From: Bradyrhizobium sp. CCBAU 53338
Lineage (GTDB): Bacteria; Pseudomonadota; Alphaproteobacteria; Rhizobiales; Xanthobacteraceae
NCBI RefSeq assembly: GCF_015291665.1
Contig: NZ_CP030048.1
Span: forward strand, 2,852,001 to 2,916,000
DNA: 64,000 nucleotides
Direction: 5' to 3'
Positions 1 to 8,902 of this stretch are shown in pieces. Each line of letters opens with the position of its first letter. The stretch's first letter is position 1. Made by a program: the position numbers and the translations under genes. Under the pieces are notes generated by a model. The model was not told the DNA's origin. It saw only the letters and a program-made list of their open reading frames with translations, and made no database searches.

Positions 1-462
1 GATCCATTTGCCGCCTCCGGTGATGATCGACAGTACCGCGCTGCGCGCGGCCGTCACCCACATGTTGTGCTGCAACTGCGCCATGTGCCTTGTCGCGGCC
101 GCTTCCTCAGAGAAACACCATGGTTGCGCGAACTTGGCTTCGAATACCGCGCCGCTGGCCTCAATCCGCCCGTCGAGCGTGGCCGCCATCCACCGGTGCA
201 CTGGATGGAAAATGCGCCTCTGCACATCGGTTACGGTCTGGCCGGTGTTCTTTTCGTACCAGTGTCGATTCAACGGCTCTGTGCATGAACCGAGCTGGAC
301 CAGCAGGTTTCCTGACAAATCGTTTGGCTGAAGTTCGCCACGCTTCTCTCGCCAAAGCCGCAGGAGGGCAGGAGCGTCATCTCCCATGATTGTGCGTGCG
401 TCGGACCCGCCTATGAAGTGGCGGCGTTCGTAAGATGCCCCTGTCGAATCAGATGTTTGCAT
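1..462 (-). CDS. YqaJ-type viral recombinase / lambda-exonuclease family protein (partial, C-terminus outside window)
   Basis: The first 154 residues of a protein whose 3' end lies beyond the left edge. It carries the IGGSDA motif (residues 17-22) at the N-terminus, a conserved Glu in CTEP (about 62), Asp97 in LDG and the E108-x-K110 pair, followed by QLQHNMW (129-135). Together these are the layout of the YqaJ/lambda exonuclease PD-(D/E)XK fold, a phage 5'-3' exonuclease that works with an annealing protein in recombination. A GGAG ribosome-binding site lies upstream of ATG 462. It is divergent from a small XRE regulator, which fits a prophage or integrative remnant. The family call is from motifs; function in this host is inferred. 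Confidence 0.75.
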   Translation of the reverse strand, partial: MQTSDSTGASYERRHFIGGSDARTIMGDDAPALLRLWREKRGELQPNDLSGNLLVQLGSCTEPLNRHWYEKNTGQTVTDVQRRIFHPVHRWMAATLDGRIEASGAVFEAKFAQPWCFSEEAAATRHMAQLQHNMWVTAARSAVLSIITGGGKWI

Positions 463-495
463 GATCTTTTACTCCAAATGAACGCGATTTTAATT

Positions 496-524
496 ATCAA
501 GTGATATTAAGAATATCATTTGAT
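496..524. promoter_or_regulatory. Palindromic operator candidate between the recombinase and XRE genes
   Basis: Two 13-base arms (ATCAAGTGATATT at 496-508 and AATATCATTTGAT at 512-524) match at 12 of 13 positions around a 3-base centre. The site lies 16 bases before the XRE start codon and 34 bases before the divergent recombinase start, so binding could control both. The XRE protein is the obvious binder, but that is inference. Confidence 0.6.
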
Positions 525-539
525 TTCTAGGAGTCAAGC

Positions 540-791
540 ATGAGATTGCCCCTCGCGAGCGCGCAGATCCGAGCGGCCCGCTCGTTAATTCGCTGGCGTG
601 CGGAAGATTTGGCGCGGGCTTCGTCTGTAGGGATCGCAACAATTAGGAGGGCCGAGCTCGCGGAAAACGAGACCTCGCTGACAGCTGCAAATGACCAGGC
701 CATCCGCCGTGCGTTAGAGTCGGCCGGCGTCGAGTTCATTGACGAGAATGGTGGAGGACCCGGCGTACGCCTTCGCAAGGGCAAGCGGTGA
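540..791 (+). CDS. Small XRE-family HTH transcriptional regulator
   Basis: 83 residues with a single helix-turn-helix domain: QIRAARSLIRWRAEDLA (9-25), then a turn and a recognition helix around SSVGIATIRRAE. The C-terminal part (ALESAGVEFIDENGGGPGVR) is the usual tail of short rhizobial XRE repressors. An AGGAG ribosome-binding site lies 8 bases before ATG 540. It is divergent from the phage-type recombinase gene and preceded by a strong palindrome, so it probably regulates itself and its neighbour. DNA target and effector are unknown. Confidence 0.8.
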   Translation: MRLPLASAQIRAARSLIRWRAEDLARASSVGIATIRRAELAENETSLTAANDQAIRRALESAGVEFIDENGGGPGVRLRKGKR

Positions 792-1157
792 AATGCGCTT
801 TCAGCCCGGGGCAGCCAAACCGGCTTATTCACAACTTTAGATGTGTGCGCAGCTAAGTCTGGTCACAAAACGAGGCGTAAGCAGATTCTTCAGTGCCAAC
901 GCGCAAGGATTTACAAAACGAACCCAATTTAGCGAGGCGGAATCAAAGGTTTGGTTCCCGGCAGAGCGACGTTTCGGATTGATCGAACCTTGTCAAAGAC
1001 GTGGGGCTTGCCCGTGAAGCCGCCGCCAATGTTGATCAAGCCTGTTGATAACCACGCAAATCAAGGCAGCCGGTTCTCTCGTGCTGCCAGCGTAATGGTC
1101 TTGTTAATTTCTATCGCTTGAACTCACCCCGCGCAGTCCTGCTCGCGGAGAAGGAAT
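792..1157. other. Intergenic stretch without a recognisable gene
   Basis: About 365 bases between the XRE gene and the next gene. No reading frame with a plausible start and coding character, no strong hairpin and no tRNA was found. Confidence 0.5.
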
Positions 1158-1733
1158 ATGTCGCCCAAGCGGTCACCCCACGATCTGTTCGATCGACTCT
1201 ACAAATGCATATCGCTGCCGACCGAGTCGGCAAAAAAATTGAAGGACATTCGGAGGGCGGTCTACGACGAACTCGCACCTGAAACGGCCATCGAGCAATT
1301 CATTGTGCGCGAAATCGTTATGGTGATGGTTGACGTCGAGCGTCATCACCGGTTTCGTGCAGCCATTCTTCGAAGCGCCTTCTTACCTGCGCTGCAGAAT
1401 TTGCTCGAGCCGACGAGCCCGTTTGCGGGGGCAATCACAGATCCGATCGTTCACTGCTATTTCACAAGTGCAGATGCAAGAAAAGACGTCGAGAGCCGGC
1501 TGGCAGGCGTCGGCCTGCGCGGTTCTGATATCGAAGCCGAGGCGTTTCGAATACGGTTCCATGTCTTGGAAAGTCTGCAGAAGCAACTGGCTGCCGACGA
1601 GACACGGTTGCGGCTGCTGTTGCGAAGCTTGCAGCAATTTCGTGATCAGAGCGCAACTAAAGCGGTTGTCGCCCCGAGTATAAGCCCTGTCGCAGTCTCC
1701 GAAACGTCAATTCACCAAGGGGCGCCCAGATGA
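1158..1733 (+). CDS. Hypothetical protein, 191 aa
   Basis: Not recognised. The protein is mostly helical and charged, with repeated Arg/Glu-rich stretches and no signal peptide or membrane segment. An AAGGA ribosome-binding site lies just before ATG 1158. The stop codon overlaps the next start (ATGA at 1730-1733), so the two genes are translationally coupled and probably act together. Because the region also carries a phage recombinase, an origin in mobile DNA is possible. Confidence 0.6.
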   Translation: MSPKRSPHDLFDRLYKCISLPTESAKKLKDIRRAVYDELAPETAIEQFIVREIVMVMVDVERHHRFRAAILRSAFLPALQNLLEPTSPFAGAITDPIVHCYFTSADARKDVESRLAGVGLRGSDIEAEAFRIRFHVLESLQKQLAADETRLRLLLRSLQQFRDQSATKAVVAPSISPVAVSETSIHQGAPR

Positions 1734-2311
1734 CGTCGGAATCTCAACTTCGCGCCAACAGGACCAATGCAGCCAAATCGACTGGGCCGCGATCTCGCCA
1801 CGGCAAGAAACGTGCGAGCCAGAATTCGTTCAAGCACGGGCTTGCGAAGAATTCCGCTGGGCACACCGGCGAGGATATCGAGCATTTGGCCCGCGAACTG
1901 GCCGGCCAAGATGCCGAGATGCGAACCTTAGAAAACGCCCGTAGCTTGGCGCGTGCCAATATCGATCTGGCCCACATTCGGTCGGTCAAAACTTCCATGC
2001 TTCGGCGGATTCTGCAGTTTGGCCGCTTGCATCGTCCGTACTACCTTCTCTCCCAGCTTGATCCAATCGTTCTTACCGAGCAGGAGATGAGAAGAGCCGA
2101 ACTAGCATTCCAGAGCGGCAAGCTGCCGCGTCTTCGGCGCCGCAAAACCAAACCCATGCCAGAACTGGCCCCAGAGCGCACGGCGGAATCATTGCGGCGT
2201 CTGCATTCAGAATTCAGCGCAATCGATCGATATCACTATGAAGCCTCAGCCCGGTTTAGTCGCGCGCTCGGCCGCTTTCTGCGTACGATGCAGCGAGGGT
2301 ATATTTGCTGA
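1730..2311 (+). CDS. Hypothetical protein with ANR-NA-KSTGPR...GK...N-KHGL N-terminal motif, 193 aa
   Basis: The N-terminus (residues 8-40) reads RANRTNAAKSTGPRSRHGK followed by SFKHGLAKN. This widespread motif of unknown function is found at the start of many otherwise dissimilar bacterial proteins. The rest is helical and very basic, with an Arg/Lys cluster RLRRRKTK near residue 135-142, which suggests nucleic-acid contact, but that is inference. It overlaps the upstream gene by four bases (ATGA). Confidence 0.65.
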   Translation: MTSESQLRANRTNAAKSTGPRSRHGKKRASQNSFKHGLAKNSAGHTGEDIEHLARELAGQDAEMRTLENARSLARANIDLAHIRSVKTSMLRRILQFGRLHRPYYLLSQLDPIVLTEQEMRRAELAFQSGKLPRLRRRKTKPMPELAPERTAESLRRLHSEFSAIDRYHYEASARFSRALGRFLRTMQRGYIC

Positions 2312-2470
2312 ATTCATAGTTAGTCCGTGCTTTGCGTGTCTGGGTTATCTCGCACATGCTGTACTTTCGGCTATGCCTCTCGCCATCGTCTTAGCTATCC
2401 TGCTGGTGCCCACGGCGGTGCGGCCGAGCCGGGATAGGTAGCAACATATAAATTATTCAACTATTGAGTG

Positions 2471-2502
2471 CCAATCGCGATCGTCAGTACGATCGCGATT
2501 GG
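2471..2502. terminator. Perfect 14-bp stem hairpin
   Basis: CCAATCGCGATCGT pairs perfectly with its reverse complement around the loop CAGT. It lies 160 bases after the end of the 193-aa gene. There is no T-tract, so it could be a terminator, a protein-binding palindrome or an mRNA 3' stabiliser. Confidence 0.45.
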
Positions 2503-2640
2503 TCTAAGTTCGTGGCCGCAAAGCCGCAGATAGGGCAGCTTGGTTCACCGTATTAGAACGGAATCCACATGGCACTTAAGTACCGGTAGGGTGCTGATGC
2601 CGGGGCTGGCATTTCATGACCGACAAGAATTTCAACCGGC

Positions 2641-2667
2641 AAGGGGCCGCTCTTTGAGCGGCCCCTT
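2641..2667 (+). terminator. Intrinsic terminator-like hairpin
   Basis: A 12-bp perfect stem (AAGGGGCCGCTC with GAGCGGCCCCTT) with a three-base loop TTT, GC-rich and with T residues at its 3' end on the plus strand. No gene lies close upstream on the plus strand. Confidence 0.5.
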
Positions 2668-3293
2668 TCAGTTGGAGTTGGCCGTCGAAAGGTCGCCCGC
2701 CTCCGGCAAAAGGCGCAATGGAGGCGGGCTAAGGGCACTATGCGGCGGCGGGCCCCCGGGGCTGGCAAGGCGACCCCCGCGCGCGATGGAACCGTAGCAC
2801 CGTGGAACCCTGCCGGAAATCCGCAGTAATACCGGAACAGCAACTCGGCTGCCCGAGACGGTCGTGCGTGAACCCTGCGCCACACAAAGGTGATGCTGTT
2901 AAACAGCGGATTTGCGTGATTTTACGCCGTGCATTTACTGGAATTTACGTTTTTATTACTGTTGCGAGACTGCTTTCACTCTTGCAACCAATGCGGTCTA
3001 TTCGACTGTCTAGCGGCTCCCAACTCCGGTGCAGCGAGAGGTCGGCAGCCGTAACGCCGTTGAGCGTCGCGACAACGACTCTTGCTCGTCGTTGCCGGAA
3101 ACCGGCAGGGTCATTAGTCTTTTTTGAATCTTTATCTCGCATCATCGCGTGGACGCGCAGTTTAGCGGCGCTCTGTTTCGAGACGGGCGCGGTCCGGGAT
3201 TTATCAGAGCTTGTTCGCGTCGGCTGGCGCAACTTTTTTGTGCCGGCAGGCCGTACCCGAAACGAAAATTTCAGACACGGGTTTTGATCCGGT

Positions 3294-3593
3294 ATGTCTG
3301 GTTCTTTACCAACCGAAAAACGTGGTGCGGCACGGGTCGAGTTCTCGCGCGGTATCGATGTGCACATGGTGGCCATCGACGGGACATGGAGCCGTCAATG
3401 TCAGATGACCGACGTGGCCGATTCCGGAGCGAAGCTCAAGGTCGACGGCTCGATCGAAGGTCTTGCACTGAAGGAGTTCTTCCTGCTCCTGTCGACGACC
3501 GGTGCCGCCTTCCGTCGCTGCGAGCTGGCATGGATCAATGGTGACCATATTGGCGTGCACTTCCTGCACGGCAAGAATTCGAGCAAGGTGTGA
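3294..3593 (+). CDS. PilZ domain protein, 99 aa
   Basis: A single PilZ domain. The RxxxR c-di-GMP-binding motif is present (R10-R14 in KRGAARV). The second motif, D/NxSxxG, reads DVADSG, with Ala in place of the Ser, so binding may be weakened. PilZ proteins are cytoplasmic c-di-GMP effectors. Another PilZ gene starts seven bases after the stop, so the two form a tandem pair. Confidence 0.75.
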   Translation: MSGSLPTEKRGAARVEFSRGIDVHMVAIDGTWSRQCQMTDVADSGAKLKVDGSIEGLALKEFFLLLSTTGAAFRRCELAWINGDHIGVHFLHGKNSSKV

Positions 3594-3600
3594 ATCGTCC

Positions 3601-3843
3601 GTGGAGGAACGTCGTAAACAGCCCCGCGCGACAGTTGACGAGGTAGCCTACATCGCCGGCGACGGGTCCAGCATGCGATGCCGCGTGGTCAGCCTGTCGA
3701 GTCAGGGCGCCGCTATCGAAGTGCCGGATAGAACTTTTATCCGACCTCGTTTTAGCCTGATGCTGGAGAAGGATCGCATCATCAGGGCTTGTCGTGTCGT
3801 CTGGTCGAGCGAGAATCGCATCGGCGTGGAATTCCTGGATTAA
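3601..3843 (+). CDS. PilZ domain protein, 80 aa
   Basis: Start taken at GTG 3601 (VEERRKQPRATV), because the family begins this way; an ATG in the same frame at 3502 would overlap the upstream gene and add non-conserved residues. The RxxxR motif is present (RKQPR); the second motif is SLSSQG, with Ser instead of Asp/Asn at the first position. The end RVVWSSENRIGVEFL is typical of short rhizobial PilZ proteins. It was probably generated by tandem duplication with its upstream neighbour. Confidence 0.75.
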   Translation: MEERRKQPRATVDEVAYIAGDGSSMRCRVVSLSSQGAAIEVPDRTFIRPRFSLMLEKDRIIRACRVVWSSENRIGVEFLD

Positions 3844-4133
3844 GGCTGCTAGTTCACGGTCAGGTCTGCACGCGCGCTTCTCGGACCCCAACTGGAGGCT
3901 GCCCAGGTCGACCATAGGCAGCCAGGTTGAGCCTGACCTCTGCGGCTCCCGCGCTGGTCGTCGGTTCGGTCGATGGCAAGATTTAATCTTTGCCGACCAA
4001 GATTTGGGCTTGCATCAAGGGAAAGTCTGGGCAAGCTTAAAAAGCCGCTGGGCATATTTTAGGCTGCGCATAATAGAATTTATGTTCTGTACTGATCGAA
4101 TTTCTGCTCTGGACTAACCTTCGGAATTCATAA
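3844..4133. other. Intergenic region with a hairpin at 3897-3923
   Basis: No gene seen. GGCTGCC at 3897-3903 pairs perfectly with GGCAGCC at 3917-3923 across a 13-base loop; it may end the PilZ transcript. The stretch before the next gene (4040-4133) is AT-rich and probably holds its promoter. Confidence 0.4.
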
Positions 4134-4427
4134 ATGAGAACGCTGCTGATCATTCTTGCCATTTGGCTTCTTATTAACGTTCTCTTCGTCGTCGTGATGA
4201 TTCCGCCGCACAAGTCGCGTCGTCGGGGTGTTATCGCGGGGATGACCGCTGGGCCGTCGGAAACGCACGCCGAAAGCGTTTCTCTCCGGCACGCCATTAT
4301 CGCAATAGCGCTCGATGTATTCTTCTCGCTGACGCCCCCGTTTATCGAAGCCTACGATGCGATCAGAGGATTGGTCGAGAAGCGCCGATCCAAATCGAAA
4401 AGACCCCTCGATCCTTCCGACCGTTGA
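4134..4427 (+). CDS. Small membrane protein, 97 aa
   Basis: Not recognised. Residues 3-23 (LLIILAIWLLINVLFVVVMI) form one transmembrane helix, followed by a basic stretch KSRRR that suggests the rest is cytoplasmic. A second weakly hydrophobic segment lies at about 51-70. The C-terminus is basic. Confidence 0.6.
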   Translation: MRTLLIILAIWLLINVLFVVVMIPPHKSRRRGVIAGMTAGPSETHAESVSLRHAIIAIALDVFFSLTPPFIEAYDAIRGLVEKRRSKSKRPLDPSDR

Positions 4428-4518
4428 ATTGCAAGCGGAAGGGGAGGCGGCTGACGGAAGCGGCCGTCAGATCCATCGCGATGCCGCCGCGCCCCAAAAT
4501 CGTAACGGTCGTGTCAGT

Positions 4519-4878
4519 TCACCAATATTGATTCATGCGATACGGCCGGGGAAGTTCGCCGTGGTAATAGATAATTCCCGGTCCGGCCACACGCCGATGG
4601 CGAAAGCCTGAGTTGGAAAGCTCGACGGCGATCGCCCGCACGTCGTGGCCGGCAGAAACAGGATATTCGTAGCGGAAGGTACCGCCGTCTTCTGCAACGG
4701 AACTGTTCGGCCAATAGGTCGACGAGCCCGAGCCGTATCCCAGTCCCCACACGTTGTCGACGGTCGGAAGCCCGCCCGTTCCGTTCCGACTTCCGCCCGC
4801 GAGGGCGGATCCGGTTGCAACGAGGGTGCCGAGGCCAAAAAGCGCGGCTACCGCCAATATGCGCGAAGTACCTTGCAT
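4519..4878 (-). CDS. Secreted hypothetical protein, 119 aa
   Basis: Begins with a clear signal peptide: MQGTSRILAVAALFGLGTL, cleavage likely after SALA (about residue 27). The mature part is Gly/Ser/Tyr-rich and has no known domain. Probably periplasmic or extracellular. It is monocistronic and convergent with the upstream membrane-protein gene. Confidence 0.65.
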   Translation of the reverse strand: MQGTSRILAVAALFGLGTLVATGSALAGGSRNGTGGLPTVDNVWGLGYGSGSSTYWPNSSVAEDGGTFRYEYPVSAGHDVRAIAVELSNSGFRHRRVAGPGIIYYHGELPRPYRMNQYW

Positions 4879-5166
4879 CGCATTTCTCCTCTCAGGTCAG
4901 ACGTCAAGAAAAAGGAGTAGGGGAAAGTTAAATCTAGCTGCTCTTCCACGACGACGGAAGCGGATAGGAGCGCGTCCGGAGAAACCTTGAAAACTCGAGT
5001 GGCTTGACTTCGTGGAATCCGTGCCGGCCAAAGCGCAATTGGGTGCCGTTGTCTTTGGCCGCGCGTTCAGCGCGTGGGTACGAAGTTTCGTGAGATCCGT
5101 CCGTAGGCTAGATTTCGACTGTGGCTTTTGCGGTCCAACACCCGCGGCGTGAGTTTTGGTTGCGCG

Positions 5167-5457
5167 TTAGCAGTTGCAAAAACGATAACGCTTGCCTTGA
5201 TTGGTCGGATCGATAGTCTTTGACACTTTAATGACGTCTATTTCAGCACTTTGGGGCCCCAAGTGACAAACGATACCGCTGTATTTGATGCCTTGCGCTT
5301 CGATCCGCGTGAGGGCGAAAAAATCGCAACGGGCCGAATAGGGACTCGGGAAGCTATTGTTCGTGATGGTTTGCTTGTTGATCCGGGCACACTCGCTTAT
5401 TGCCCGCATCAATGGATTGACGACAGGGGCTATCTCGATCTCGATCTGACGAGACAA
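5167..5457 (-). CDS. Hypothetical protein, 96 aa (TTG start)
   Basis: Not recognised. A good AAGGA ribosome-binding site lies five bases before TTG 5457. Four cysteines are spread along the chain, including FCNC at the end. A plus-strand frame (5251-5481) overlaps almost completely and cannot be excluded as the real gene; the minus-strand choice rests on the ribosome-binding site. Confidence 0.4.
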   Translation of the reverse strand: MSRQIEIEIAPVVNPLMRAISECARINKQTITNNSFPSPYSARCDFFALTRIEAQGIKYSGIVCHLGPQSAEIDVIKVSKTIDPTNQGKRYRFCNC

Positions 5458-5642
5458 TTTCCTTACTCCCTCGCACTTTGACAGGTCGAGATTGCGTTCG
5501 AAAAGGGATGGTGCCTGCTGCCGCTTGAAGCAATCGTTTTAAGGTTTCAATGACGAAGGATCTTTGGCGTCCAGCCAGAGCCGAACTCGAACACCGAACC
5601 GCTTGTCAGCTCTAGCTTGCGTTGAAACGGTGGCCGGTGAGG

Positions 5643-6785
5643 TCAGTTCGGCCCAAGGACGGCGTCGATCTGATGGCTGTCCCGTCTGACGACGAGGATC
5701 GCCCCATTGCGGATCGCGAATTTCGCGCCAAGTAATTTCGGCACCTTCTCTGTAACCGGAGAAGGAAAGGGTATCGTCGTCCCGACGATCGGATCGCCAA
5801 CAGCCGGTGCCGTGGCGGAGCCGATGCCTGGTGCGGGCTTGATATATTCGCGAACGAGTTGAATTTCTTCGTGTGACAGCGAGAGCGGGGCTTGTGGGGG
5901 CGGATTGTCTGCTGTCCGCTTGCTCCGTTCTTCCCGCGCCTTTTCTTCGGCCTGCCTGGTTTTCTCTGCCAGATCAAAGCGTGAAAGCTTGTCCTTCAGC
6001 GGCGATAGCTCGCGCTGCAGAGTGGAGATTTCTGTCTCGAGGGATCGGATCTGTCTCAAGGCGACTACAGCGCCGGCGCAGATGATCACGACCAGAAGGC
6101 TGACGAGCGCGATAACGATTCCGTTGACGTTGGCTCCCTGGCTGATCGTCCGTGTTTTCGGCAGATCGTCCTCGATGTGCCGCCGCCAGAGCGCCCCCAT
6201 GCGATGGAACTGCCGCGCAACTGCGCCGAACGTCCGAGCCCGCCAATCGGGATTGTTTCGCGCTCGATCGGGTTCGCGTGAAATGAACTGCTGCCGGGCC
6301 ATCGCCGATGGTGGAGCCCTTGTCGGCGGCGGAACGACCGGTTGCGGAGCAGCCGTCGCCGCATCCAGGTCTGCCGGGATCGGCTCGGCCGAAGGTTGAG
6401 ATGCGTCGTCCTCGTCGTCAGTCGCGGCAGCTTCGGAGGCGTCGGTTTCGACCTCTTGGCGGAGGTCGAGGTTGAATATTCTCGAGCGTATGTCAGCGCC
6501 GACCAGGTGGTCGATGATCTCCAACGAATTCGCTTGGGCAAACGAGCGATGGGGGAGGAGGCCCTCGACGACTGAGCGGCCGGCCTCGGTGATTTGAAGG
6601 CTATCGCCATCCACGACGGCGAGGCCGGCCTCGATCAGCTCGCTTCCAGCTGAGACCTGCTGCTCGACCTGCTCGTCGAGTTTTCCATCCTCGTTCGCTT
6701 CGAGCTGCCGGTCGAGCTCGGCGAACGTGATCCGTCCGTTCGGACGACCGGCAAGTGCAACGAGAATGGCGAGATTGGCTTGCAC
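5643..6785 (-). CDS. Single-pass membrane protein with N-terminal helical domain and coiled coil, 380 aa
   Basis: The N-terminal 100 residues look like a winged-helix or similar small helical fold (ANLAILVALAGRPNGRITFAEL). An acidic Pro/Ala-rich linker follows (about 115-165), then one transmembrane helix (about 224-246, NGIVIALVSLLVVIICAGA). After it comes a coiled coil rich in Glu/Arg/Lys (about 247-290) and a globular end. With the cytoplasmic N-terminus, the coiled coil would be periplasmic. No known family recognised. Confidence 0.65.
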   Translation of the reverse strand: MQANLAILVALAGRPNGRITFAELDRQLEANEDGKLDEQVEQQVSAGSELIEAGLAVVDGDSLQITEAGRSVVEGLLPHRSFAQANSLEIIDHLVGADIRSRIFNLDLRQEVETDASEAAATDDEDDASQPSAEPIPADLDAATAAPQPVVPPPTRAPPSAMARQQFISREPDRARNNPDWRARTFGAVARQFHRMGALWRRHIEDDLPKTRTISQGANVNGIVIALVSLLVVIICAGAVVALRQIRSLETEISTLQRELSPLKDKLSRFDLAEKTRQAEEKAREERSKRTADNPPPQAPLSLSHEEIQLVREYIKPAPGIGSATAPAVGDPIVGTTIPFPSPVTEKVPKLLGAKFAIRNGAILVVRRDSHQIDAVLGPN

Positions 6786-6933
6786 GGGGCGACCACGATG
6801 ATCAAGCTGGACGTCAAACGAGATGCAACGAGCAGACGACTGAACGGCGCTCGACTATTCGGCGATTAGGGCCTTGATTGAAATCGCCCGCTTTGGCACT
6901 GTCGCGCATTAGCTCGTGAAGATCGAGGGCAAC

Positions 6934-7188
6934 ATGCCAAAATTGCTGGCCGCGGCCGCCACTTCCCTGACGGTGATTTTCGTTTCAAGCGCCGCGCATT
7001 GCGGCCCCTATCCCTTCGGAGACGAACCGTATCGTCTCGATTTCGGTTCCGAACCGCAGGTTGACGCCGCCTGCTGGAAGTGGAATTGGCAGCAGTATCA
7101 ATGGAATAATTACTGCCCGGTCTACGTCCAGCCCAAGGCGTACATGTATCCGAGGTCGCAGGGCGTCGTGCTGCGCACCAAGGGATAG
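6934..7188 (+). CDS. Small secreted hypothetical protein, 84 aa
   Basis: Start chosen at ATG 6934, because GAGGG lies five bases upstream and it directly opens a signal peptide (MPKLLAAAATSLTVIFVSS). A GTG at 6916 would extend it by six residues. The mature protein is rich in Trp, Tyr and Gln and has two cysteines. Function unknown; probably periplasmic. Confidence 0.6.
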   Translation: MPKLLAAAATSLTVIFVSSAAHCGPYPFGDEPYRLDFGSEPQVDAACWKWNWQQYQWNNYCPVYVQPKAYMYPRSQGVVLRTKG

Positions 7189-7214
7189 CCAACGCGCGCC
7201 GTAGAACTCTCGCC

Positions 7215-7583
7215 TCAATGGGCGAGAGTGCAGGCGATTTGGGTGTGCTTTCCGAAGTTTAGCAGAGCATTTTCGCGGAAGCCGTCGAGCCAGACGCCCC
7301 GTCCGGCATAACGGTAGCCGACGCCCATCGGCACCATCCGAACATGCGCACCGCCATGTCCGCCGGTGTGCAGAGTTGCGGTAACGACCTCGCCGGCAAC
7401 CGAGACTGCGATTGGGCAAAGCGGGTACTGCCTGCCGTTCTCACAGACAAACACCAGGTCGCTGCAGCTTCCAACGGGGCCCGATGTCACCAAGCCCAAA
7501 TCGGCGGCGCTGGCAGCGCTCGTACCGATCGCCAGACTCAAAAAGATCGCTGCCCCAAGAAACCCCTTGAATCTGCTTTGCAT
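7215..7583 (-). CDS. Secreted hypothetical protein, 122 aa
   Basis: ATG 7583 opens a signal peptide (MQSRFKGFLGAAIFLSLAIG) with likely cleavage after SAASA. A TTG 60 bases upstream in frame is less likely. The mature domain has four cysteines, probably two disulfides. It is convergent with the small secreted protein to its left. Confidence 0.6.
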   Translation of the reverse strand: MQSRFKGFLGAAIFLSLAIGTSAASAADLGLVTSGPVGSCSDLVFVCENGRQYPLCPIAVSVAGEVVTATLHTGGHGGAHVRMVPMGVGYRYAGRGVWLDGFRENALLNFGKHTQIACTLAH

Positions 7584-8286
7584 CGCGGCCCCCAATGGCG
7601 AGAAATATCCGACCAAAAGAGCAAAAATGGCATCAAAGGTCAATCAGCAGCGCTTCGTTTTGCAACGCGCCGAACCAGGCGTGGGGCGTCAAATCGGCGC
7701 GTCACGACAATTTGCGCGGGGCTGGGCATCGACCATTGGCCCACGAGACCCTTTGGAACCAGCGGACGCCTGAAACCTGAGAACACGCCAGGGCTTGTGC
7801 GAGAGCCTCAAGATAAACTCGATTTAGCTCCTCGGAAATTGCCCGCAGAAACGCTTTAGTTGCGTCCACGACATCGATCATCGCGATCGCGAAGGCCCTG
7901 TTCGGGAATTGCCTTACATTTATCGAAGTACCGCCGCCTCGCGGCAGGTCCGTTTTGGGCGTTTAAAGGGCCTCGGGATCAGCGTCGGCCACTGTGACTG
8001 AAATGCCGCGGTCGGCAGAATTAATGGCACATAAACTCCCTTTAAGTCCTCGGACGGTCCCTCCGTAGTGGCGCGTGGTTGACCGGCCGTCTGCGCCCGT
8101 GACAAGAAGTCGCGTGGGGAGCAGGGATAGTCACACGCGATTCGAGGCGCTGCCGATCAGGGCATGCGAGTTTGCCGTAATTTAACGGGGCGGCCGTATT
8201 GTTAATGTTTGCTTTACGGCGGTGCGTGAACCTGCGGCAATGACTTCGACTGTGCGGCTATTCCGCCGGGGACCAAGCGAGCAGGT
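7584..8286. other. Intergenic region, nothing recognised
   Basis: About 700 bases between divergent secreted-protein genes. No supported gene, tRNA or strong repeat was found. The AT-richer end (8170-8220) probably contains the promoter of the next gene. Confidence 0.4.
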
Positions 8287-8796
8287 ATGGAGACAATGAG
8301 CACAGGCCGCCGTTCAATTCTTGCAGCCCCTTTCATTCGTTGCGCCGCTGTGGCGCTTCTCATGACCTCGATCACGACCGTGGCCAAGGCGGATGAATTT
8401 GCGGGGCCGACCTTCCGCAAGGGTCTGTGGCACTTCGTTCGTACGCTCGACATGATCGCCCATCGCAAGTCGAAGCAACGCTTGCTCGAGCGGGAGTTGA
8501 CGGCCTGCGTCGATCCGACCGTCTCGATGAAGGCGACGTTCTCGTCCCCCTCGGTCGGCAGCTGCGTCTCCGCGCGGCCCGAGAAGAAGAACAATCAATA
8601 CACGTTCGCAAACCGTTGCGATGTCATGGGACCGGTCAGCACGGTGATCACAGTTCATAGTGACGAGTCCTACACTGAGCAGAATGAGCTCAGCGAAGGA
8701 CAGGTGCCAAGGGTCGAACTGGTGGTGGCGCATCGGATCGGTGATTGCGGAACAGACACGGCGCAGGTTTCTTCTGCGAAGACGCTCTCTCACTGA
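8287..8796 (+). CDS. DUF3617-like periplasmic protein, 169 aa
   Basis: A signal peptide spans residues 1-35 (cleavage after KADA). The mature part starts with FRKGLWHFVRTLD and has conserved Cys residues at TACVD, GSCVS and NRCDV, with a closing AHRIGDC. This pattern is that of the DUF3617 family, periplasmic proteins of unknown function. The family call is moderate. Confidence 0.6.
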   Translation: METMSTGRRSILAAPFIRCAAVALLMTSITTVAKADEFAGPTFRKGLWHFVRTLDMIAHRKSKQRLLERELTACVDPTVSMKATFSSPSVGSCVSARPEKKNNQYTFANRCDVMGPVSTVITVHSDESYTEQNELSEGQVPRVELVVAHRIGDCGTDTAQVSSAKTLSH

Positions 8797-8902
8797 CGCC
8801 ACTGTGCCATCTGGCGCGAGTTGTCGCGCCGAAATGGCGACGGGCACTTGCGTCGGTCTCGAAAGCGCGGAAATATCGCCGCGTATGGGGATGAGGCGCG
8901 TG

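Larger units (their letters stand above)
2312..3293. other. Non-coding region with two hairpins and a possible 22-codon ORF
   Basis: About 980 bases with no gene that can be supported. It holds two perfect hairpins (2471-2502 and 2641-2667, listed separately). An ATG frame at 2373-2441 would encode a 22-residue hydrophobic peptide, but it lacks a ribosome-binding site. Several open frames at 2550-3290 lack coding character. Confidence 0.45.

Noticed and set aside
2373..2441. A 22-codon hydrophobic frame
   Set aside because: No ribosome-binding site and no neighbour supporting it.
5251..5481. 76-codon plus-strand frame opposite the 96-aa gene
   Set aside because: Starts at TTG without ribosome-binding site; the minus frame has a better one. 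Kept as an alternative only.
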